Below are positions 57,546 through 64,000 of a DNA stretch of 64,000 nt, in pieces. Each line of letters opens with the position of its first letter. Positions within the stretch are counted from its first letter, which is position 1. The stretch is from assembly GCA_907163375.1 (NCBI GenBank), contig CAJQUW010005245.1:372001-436000 (forward strand). Reading direction: 5' to 3'. The notes below the pieces were generated by a model. The model worked only from the letters and a program-made list of their open reading frames with translations, ran no database searches and had not been told where the DNA came from. The stretch comes from Prostheceraeus crozeri (taxonomy: Eukaryota > Platyhelminthes > Polycladida > Euryleptidae). Made by a program: the position numbers and the translations under genes.

Positions 57546-59415
57546 ATCCACGAGTACGTGTCGATGGGATGAATTGCATCTGTGAGAAGTCAACAGCAGT
57601 AGCGAGCAGAATCGAATAATCGTTTACCTCAAACATCTCGATCCAAATTCTGCACATGAGACTAATTTTAAGACTATTTGGAGCATACGAAGTCCGATGA
57701 ATATGTATGCAAATATAAGCTACCTTCAATAATTCTGTGAACGACAATTCAAATTGTTGCTTATCATGAATTGCAGATTATAAAACCCATGAAATTCTGC
57801 ATCTTTTGGTGTGCTATAATCTCTCATATCTTACATAGTTACAAAGTAAGAGAAGTCTATAAATTTGGATGACTTTATAACCAACCTGTACACATAATAT
57901 GTTTTATTTTTTTCGTGTACAGCCCCGTCAATGATGCCATGATGGTTGCTCTGCTCGAAGCTTCTTCAGGTAATTCTTAACTCAATATGCAGCGTAGAAA
58001 TATGATGCCAAATAGCCAAATAATCATAAAATTCGAATTAAAATCATTCACTTCAAATATTAATAGTCGAACATGCGCCTGTCACCTAGTCTTTCTTTTT
58101 CACCGTTATCAGATCTCATGAACAGCATACGTTTTTGCATCGTCAACGGCGCTACGACTGAGACTGATGTGTTAATAGTCACCTCAATTGATTCGAGGAG
58201 TTTGATGTTTTTGTTATTGCCATTAAGTGATTTTGATGTGTTTCTTGAAATACAGTTTCCATAACAATGGAGTGAAATCTGTGATTCAATGCTTCTTTTC
58301 ATTCCTCTTATGACAGACATTTGTTAAGTACTGTATATCTATAGAAAACGTTTGTGCATTTATCGCTTTGACTTAGCATCATCAAGCAGGAAATTGAAGG
58401 AAATTTTGAAAATCATGCTCATTTATTGAACACAGCAGTAGCTGTCGGACAGTAGTAGCTAATCAATCGTTTCATCGAGTGTATGCACAATACATGATAA
58501 ACAATCCAATGATCTGTAAAGGTGCAGTTCGGTCGAATTTTTGACTTTGTCTCACAATATTACCATCACAATGAATGAGACTTCTCTTAATTTCGACATT
58601 TACCTCAGTCACTAATTTCTGCTTTGCGTGAGGTTGAGGGAAAATTAAGTATTTGACGCAGGTCATTAGAACTCCTATACCAGACAAGACAGTGTCAGCG
58701 CGACCCCTGCATGCAAGTTGCGCCGATCTCTCTCAATTGTGAGCGTGTCTCCGATGACGTCATCACGAAACTTTACAGCGCGCGGAAAGTTTCACTCAAA
58801 ATAATCAATTTTGAGAATACGCGTACGTGCTGTTCTTAAAGATATTTCACGATTCCGAGTTGTGTCTCCACTGCCAAGAGATCAGGAATTGCTCTTATAT
58901 CAACTCAGTCCGTCCTCGATTACTGCGTCATCCTTCAGGATGTGATCGTCATACCCAAAATTTACACATGTGCATGTCTGTTCTCACAATGAGAAAATAC
59001 AGCGAGCGTAAGTTGTAAGTTTATTAGCGAGAGAAATGAAAAACAGCGAGCGTACGTTGGAAGTTTATTAGCGATCTGAAGAATAATCCATTGACAATCA
59101 AGTTGCTTTACATTTGAAGGTCAAAACGTCACCTTCCCAATACGTCACACATCACATGATAACATTTTAACAAGCGGTTAGCCCACATACTACACTGACA
59201 AGAGATAAAATTCAGCGAGTGACGAAATACAAGTTGATTCACACCTTCGTCCTTGATACATGTGCATGCAGTCACGATGCAGCGAACGCGCAGATGGGAT
59301 TTTCCGATAGTCAGTCATTGGGAATTGGCGAGTCGAGGAGAGAGAGAAGCGATAGACACACACACAAATAAAGAATCGTAGAATGTCATTAACAAATAAA
59401 TTTCGGATTTTCCGA
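57546..59415. other. No gene recognised, 57.5-59.4 kb
   Basis: Contains a tandem 44-bp duplication at 59000-59080. Open frames on both strands near 58.1-58.3 kb lack recognisable motifs. Confidence 0.4.
59000..59080 (+). repeat. 44-bp tandem duplication
   Basis: CAGCGAGCGTAAGTTGTAAG and CAGCGAGCGTACGTTGGAAG start 44 bp apart, and each is followed by TTTATTAGCGA. Confidence 0.75.
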
Positions 59416-60599
59416 CAATGTCTTTTGGTCTTCTGAGTATCCGTTCATTAAACAGTAGTGTGGACAATCTGCTCGACATGTATTATCAGTGAGAATAGCC
59501 TGGGTACCACGTTAATCGTCGAAACATGGCATGATAGTGACGTCTTCGCCCAGATGGTTTTCAAATTGTTGATGCTCGTGACCGTTTTCGGAATGACTCA
59601 GTGACTTAATAACGGTGGCATTGCTGTGGTCTCTAGAATTCCTCTTACTCGCGTGTTTCTTGGACACTATTTTGAGAAATAGTCCTTGCGCGCGTAGTTT
59701 CGAACTCATCTTTCTTGGTGATAGCTACTCTTGTACTGGAATAATCACAACTCCGCGTTCTTTATTGAACTTTCCATAATTTTCGAGTCTCAGGTTGAGT
59801 CCGTGGTGATTGCTGGCGACCTTAATACACATGTGGAGCTCCCTACTGACTCTCAAGGTAGAGCCTCAGTCGAGTTATTTGTTTCTTTTGGATTTTGCAA
59901 CAACGCAGATCAGTCGACACACATCCAGGGTGTTTCCTTGGATACTGTCTTCACCAAATGTGATAACAGGATTCCCGCATTGAACCACTCCGATCCTGGT
60001 ATTTCAGGTCACAAACTCTTGAGCTGGAATTCTCATCTTCAGGGTTGCCCCACCTATTTACAAATATATCACCTATTGCCTACAGAGATATCTTGATATC
60101 AGTTCTCATCACTGAATGTTGCTTACATCCATCCTATGTGATCCACACAGCGTGGAATAACCTGTCATGCGATCAGTTTGCACAGATTTTCGATTCAACA
60201 ATTGAAGACGCTGTTGATGAGCTTGTACCGTTGTAAACCAAACCCAGAAGAACTGTTCCTTGGTTCGATCATGAGTGCAGGTTGGCAAAGTACCTACTTT
60301 GGCGAGTTGAGCGCTGGACATCAAGCATGATAAATTCGTTGAATGTCAGCGCTAATGAAATTTGGAGTAATAGTAGATCTGAACATTGACAAATCCTAAA
60401 AGCAAAGAGAGATCTTTTCTGGCGCTCCCAGATTAAATCAAAAAAATCCTGGAGATCGGTCGCGTTCTTTTAATTCCTTTCTCTGTTATGGAGATTCATC
60501 GGTTTTTGAGTTTTTCAACAGTTTTTCGCTGATTGTATTGTACATTTTTCGAATTGTTTCTGCAACAGCCTTTTTCTCTGCCGCTAGCAGTGGCAGTGA

Positions 60600-60778
60600 A
60601 GCTTTAACGCCACTATTCCCCACACCGGGGGCTTGGACGGTGCTGGCACAGTCAGACTTTTCTGAAGCGTTGCAGCACTTTTAGTCCGGATGGCCTTCCT
60701 GACGACTTGCAATGACACTTTCGGGGCTCGACCTCTGGACCAAAACGCCAAGCACTTAACCACTGCGCCACGGAGACC
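60600..60778 (-). mobile_element. tRNA-derived SINE inserted in the LINE
   Basis: The reverse complement starts GGTCTCCGTGGCGCAGTGG and includes GGTCCAGAGGTCGAGCCCC, GTCGTCAGGAAGGCCATC and GTCTGACTGTGCCAGCACCG, ending in the CCCCGGTGTGGGG hairpin. It is the same family as 30273-30460. An AGTGGC motif lies on both sides, possibly a short target duplication. Confidence 0.85.
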
Positions 60779-61003
60779 ACCAGTGGCCGCTAATGATGAA
60801 ATTTCTGTATTATCACTGTCTACTCATCATCTTCTCTGGTCTCGTCGCTGCGTTTACTTCCTAGCATGAGATACAACTCAGATCCTCTACCTGTGAGTGT
60901 TCTCAATGAGTGTCTCGACTTATTATTCCCTTTCTAGACACATCTGGGCACTCATTCATTCACGGTGGCTTGTTTCCATCTTCATTGGCAGTTTCATGCG
61001 TTA

Positions 61004-61174
61004 GGCCTCAGCCACACTGAAAGCAAAGCAAACGTATGTCCGCAAGCTATTAATGGCTCTGATTTGCTTTGCTCGCTGTGTGGCAGTCTACAACTGCTAC
61101 AATGATGACTTTATATTTTCTGCAAAACGCTTTGCTCGGAAACGCTTGGAAAAGCTCACAGTGTGGCTGAGGCC
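61004..61174 (+). mobile_element. MITE, copy 2, inserted in the LINE RT
   Basis: Near-perfect terminal repeats: GGCCTCAGCCACACTG at 61004 and CAGTGTGGCTGAGGCC at 61159-61174. A TA lies at both borders (61002-61003, 61175-61176). Removing the element and one TA restores the LINE reading HALTPVLKKGK. At 171 bp it has no coding capacity. Confidence 0.9.
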
Positions 61175-61530
61175 TAACTCCTGTTCTCAAGAAAGGAAAG
61201 TCAAAGAGTGATCACTTGTCTTCATACCAACTTATCAGCAACTTGTCCATTATCTCCAAATTTTTAGAGCGACTCTTTCAAAGGCAGTTGCTATCATATT
61301 TTCATACAAATGACTTGATTCTTAGATATCAGTCTGTGTACAGAAAATTCCATTCGACAGAAGCGGTGCTTGTCAATGTGCTCAGTGACCTCTCTCTTCC
61401 ATTGATAGAGGAGAAGTCAATTTAGTTGCTGCCCTTGATGTCTCGGCTTCGTTTGACTCAGTATCTCACGATACCCTGATCCGCCATCTTTCGACATCAT
61501 TTGGTATACGTGTCTGGAGACGTAGTCCGC

Positions 61531-63019
61531 TGTTTGCTGTTTGCGGTTGTTAACACTGATCAATAACGCTGAAGCAAGAACATGATTGATTTAATTAAAC
61601 AATTGCGTAATTCAATACCATTATGAGTGACTTGACAGTTATTTAGCACAAGACAAAGAAATTAATTAAATACCTTTAGCAAATACGACATTCCGTTATA
61701 TTCAGCAGAGTGATTAATTTTTGGCTGATGCTCTTTTATCATTAATGCCTCTACAATACTATAGGCCCTACGGTTAGGACTTATGCTGTTGAATGTATAG
61801 TTGCAGCTCTTTTTCAAATGTTGGTGGAAAAATTTTAGTAACAGTCAAAAACAAGGTCTAGGCTTTTTGGCTTACATTATGTAGACCTAGTGTAAGTTTG
61901 TTGAACACAATTTCCTCAAGCGTAGGCTAGTTGTTGCATAGTAAGTCAACTTGTAGGCCTAAGTATAAACGTGTTTCATCTGGTATTAGGCCTAGGTTAA
62001 TAACCTGCGTAACTAAAATGTTATATTGGCCTACATGCAGACCTAGCTAGGCCTATATGCAGTATAGCAACCCAGGTTGTACGTCAAATCATGTAAGTCT
62101 ATGTAGGCCTAAACTACTCGTAAGCATATAATTTGCACTAATTTAGGCATTGACCCTGCAGAGGCACTATGAGAAGACGGCCATAAATTTCGAAAATTCT
62201 GCGATTTCGGCATTTTCCAAAATAACTACTTCGACTTCGAATAATAAAGCATATAGACAAATGAAAATGATTCAAGCCTTGAAATATCTGAGTCTCAGTA
62301 AATTCATCAACTGTTATATAATAGAAATTCGAGAAAGAACTTCCCTAATTTCAACGCCTAATTTCAAAGATGCAGAGCGTTTCCAGATCAGTTCAACTTC
62401 ATAGTTCCGAATGAGTACGGAGCTACTAAGTATATTAACAAAAACATTCTACTTCGTATTGAAATTTCTGCAAGCCTGTCTTATCAGTCTCAAGACAGTC
62501 ACGTCTTGTCCGCATGATTATTTGTCAATCAACAATGATATGATTTCTAACTTGAGTCGTAAGTCAACATTAAGCATCAATATCATTGAGAATGTAATGA
62601 AATATTAGACGTCATGTCTGAAAATGAGGTTTCACGTGCGTGTACTTAGGAGCAGCATACGAAGGTTTGAGTACAAGTCAAACTTAATGTAATATGTAAA
62701 AGAAATATTTCAAAGAAGTAGCAAAATGTTGAGACATAACATTTTTCCTTGCCTCAATGTTTTTACCTGTCATTACAATAACGATATCATAGTATTTTCG
62801 ACAATTTATTAACCATTAGTTTTCGTTTTAATGTGACACCAATGATGACGCCATGACGGATATCGATCTTGCGAAAGTGCACTGAGAAAAATCTTCTAAC
62901 GCTCGCAATAAAAGAAAGATCTCAATAAATCTGGTTTAATGGACGAATGATGATAACAATACAAATTTCGGCCAAATTGATAGAAATCTTTGATGTCCCT
63001 AAGTCTGAATGATTGTGAT
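61531..63019. other. No gene recognised, 61.5-63.0 kb
   Basis: Notable only for a cluster of TAGGCCT/AGGCCTA words at 61760-62120. Confidence 0.4.
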
Positions 63020-63262
63020 TCATTTCATCGACAGGTAGATGTCATGGATCAAAACCATTTCATGGTCTTTTCGTCAACAAGGTCATTTCATCGACAGGTC
63101 GTTTCGCCAATGTCTATGTCCAGAATCAGAAGACTTTGGAGTCCCTGATAAAGCTCTAAGACATAGCTTGATGTCTATGAATTACTGACTTAATTCATGT
63201 CTTTAACTATCTATGGATGAATGATACTCTTGAACGAACATCATCCATCTGTCGATGAAATT
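63020..63262 (-). repeat. Repeat family R57, inverted copy
   Basis: Reverse complement of 57305-57545 with moderate divergence. Includes CATTTCATCGACAGGTCG repeats and CTTGATGTCTATGAATTAC. Confidence 0.7.
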
Positions 63263-63894
63263 GACCAATATAGTGTTGATGAAGCGAACCATCACCGTCT
63301 GAACATGTTAAAGTCTTGATTTTCAACAAGTCTTGTCTGGTGCATGTGTCTGATAATATTAAGGTTGTGTCGAGCAACACATCTTGCATGATATCATGAT
63401 TTATATTTGGCCATCATGCGCACACAGGTACGATGATAAGATCTCAGACTGTTTACGATACTTTGCATGATATCTAAATACATTAAATCGACGCTACATT
63501 TTCGGCGTCATTCTATGGCATAATTAATTGATACTTGTGAATTTATCTGATAAATTAAACATTCGTTTAATTATGCCCATAAATCTTTAATTTTCAAATT
63601 CCGCTAACTCAGTGCATTGATTTTGCATTTCCGCGACAGAATTGGACACAGATGAGAAATACTGTGCATACCTTATGGAATAGAAAATACTTTATTGAAA
63701 AATTCTGCATCTGGAAACACTGATTGATGATAAAATTCTTATAAAACTGGTTGATGTCTGAAAATTTTACAGTAATTAAATAGATCTTTACGTTGTAATT
63801 TACATTTGAAACAATTTAAAGATTAACTAGAAATTATGTTTTGAAGCAAAGAGCTCCATAAAAGTATAACAATATTATTGAAGTACTTTTTTTT

Positions 63895-64000
63895 ACGGAT
63901 TTTACGTCACTTTTTACCCCTACTGGGGCCTTGGACGGTGCTGACTGAAGTCAGACTTTGTTTGGAGCGTTGTGGTGCTTTGTAGTCCGGATGCCCTTCC
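63895..64000 (-). mobile_element. tRNA-derived SINE, cut by the window end
   Basis: Reads from the hairpin end (ACCCCTACTGGGGCC) through GGACGGTGCTGACTGAAGTC and TAGTCCGGATGCCCTTCC on the plus strand. It is the 3' half of the SINE at 30273, on the opposite strand. Confidence 0.8.

Larger units (their letters stand above)
59418..61530 (+). mobile_element. CR1/L2-like LINE (endonuclease and RT start) with two nested insertions
   Basis: The frame opens FGLLSIRSLNSSVDNLLD (59420), then LIVETWHDSDVF, NNGGIAVVSRIPLT, VVIAGDLNTHVELPTD (59800), LDTVFTKCDN and ISGHKLLSW: an AP-type endonuclease in usual order. After further broken frames (VPWFDHECR at 60260) the RT begins SSYQLISNLSIISKFLERLF (61220), YQSVYRKFHSTEAVL, then LLPLMSRLR-type shifted sequence equal to ALLDVSASFDSVSHDTL (61425-61480). 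Similarity ends near 61530, so the catalytic YADD and 3' end are missing. A SINE and a MITE interrupt it. Confidence 0.85.

Noticed and set aside
49514..64000. Upstream ERCC5 exons (nuclease I-region and H3TH)
   Set aside because: I searched the minus strand by eye for the conserved EAEAQCA, DDSD and GSDYTEG segments and saw none; they are probably outside the window.
1..64000. CRISPR arrays, operons, ribosome binding sites
   Set aside because: No regularly spaced repeats and no prokaryotic gene organisation; the window is eukaryotic.

Overview
This is AT-rich genomic DNA of a metazoan, probably a marine invertebrate. The evidence is large introns, GT-AG and AT-AC splice signals, a nuclear tRNA gene, tRNA-derived SINEs and many decayed LINEs and hAT/Tc1 elements. 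Nothing in it is bacterial or viral, and I cannot name the species.

I recognise one host protein gene: the 3' part of ERCC5/XPG, the structure-specific endonuclease of nucleotide excision repair, on the minus strand. Three exons join in frame: 49411-49513, 44704-44788 and the terminal exon 14210-14644. The first pair flanks an intron of about 4.6 kb with an AT-AC U12-type donor, branch site and acceptor. The second pair flanks a GT-AG intron of about 30 kb. The nuclease-core exons were not found and probably lie beyond 64 kb or in intron DNA I could not resolve. One intact tRNA-Pro(AGG) gene sits at 49818-49889.

The rest is mostly transposon debris.
- 0-4.4 kb: a Tc1/mariner element (90-2009) broken by two stop codons, and a 5'-truncated LINE (2459-4402) with a 13-bp target duplication.
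- 4.4-14 kb: repeats, nuclear-receptor-like DR1 motifs and the region downstream of ERCC5.
- 14.6-44.7 kb (ERCC5 intron): a local duplication, a hAT-like non-autonomous element (19126-19827), a tRNA-like SINE head, two CR1/jockey-like LINE copies, a pogo-like remnant, a complete hAT element with perfect 8-bp duplication (34128-37493) carrying nested insertions, and a LINE split by another hAT-like element (38548-40976).
- 44.8-49.4 kb (U12 intron): a LINE 3' end.
- 49.5-64 kb: a long imperfect palindrome beside the tRNA, a fragment of the 18S rRNA 5' end, a hAT-like element (55127-56427), an inverted repeat pair (57.3/63.0 kb), and a LINE (59.4-61.5 kb) interrupted by a SINE and by a MITE.

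The most notable points are the AT-AC intron in ERCC5, the altered PIP-box position and RG-rich/acidic tail of its C-terminus, the palindrome next to the tRNA gene, and the layered TE-in-TE insertions that allow relative dating.
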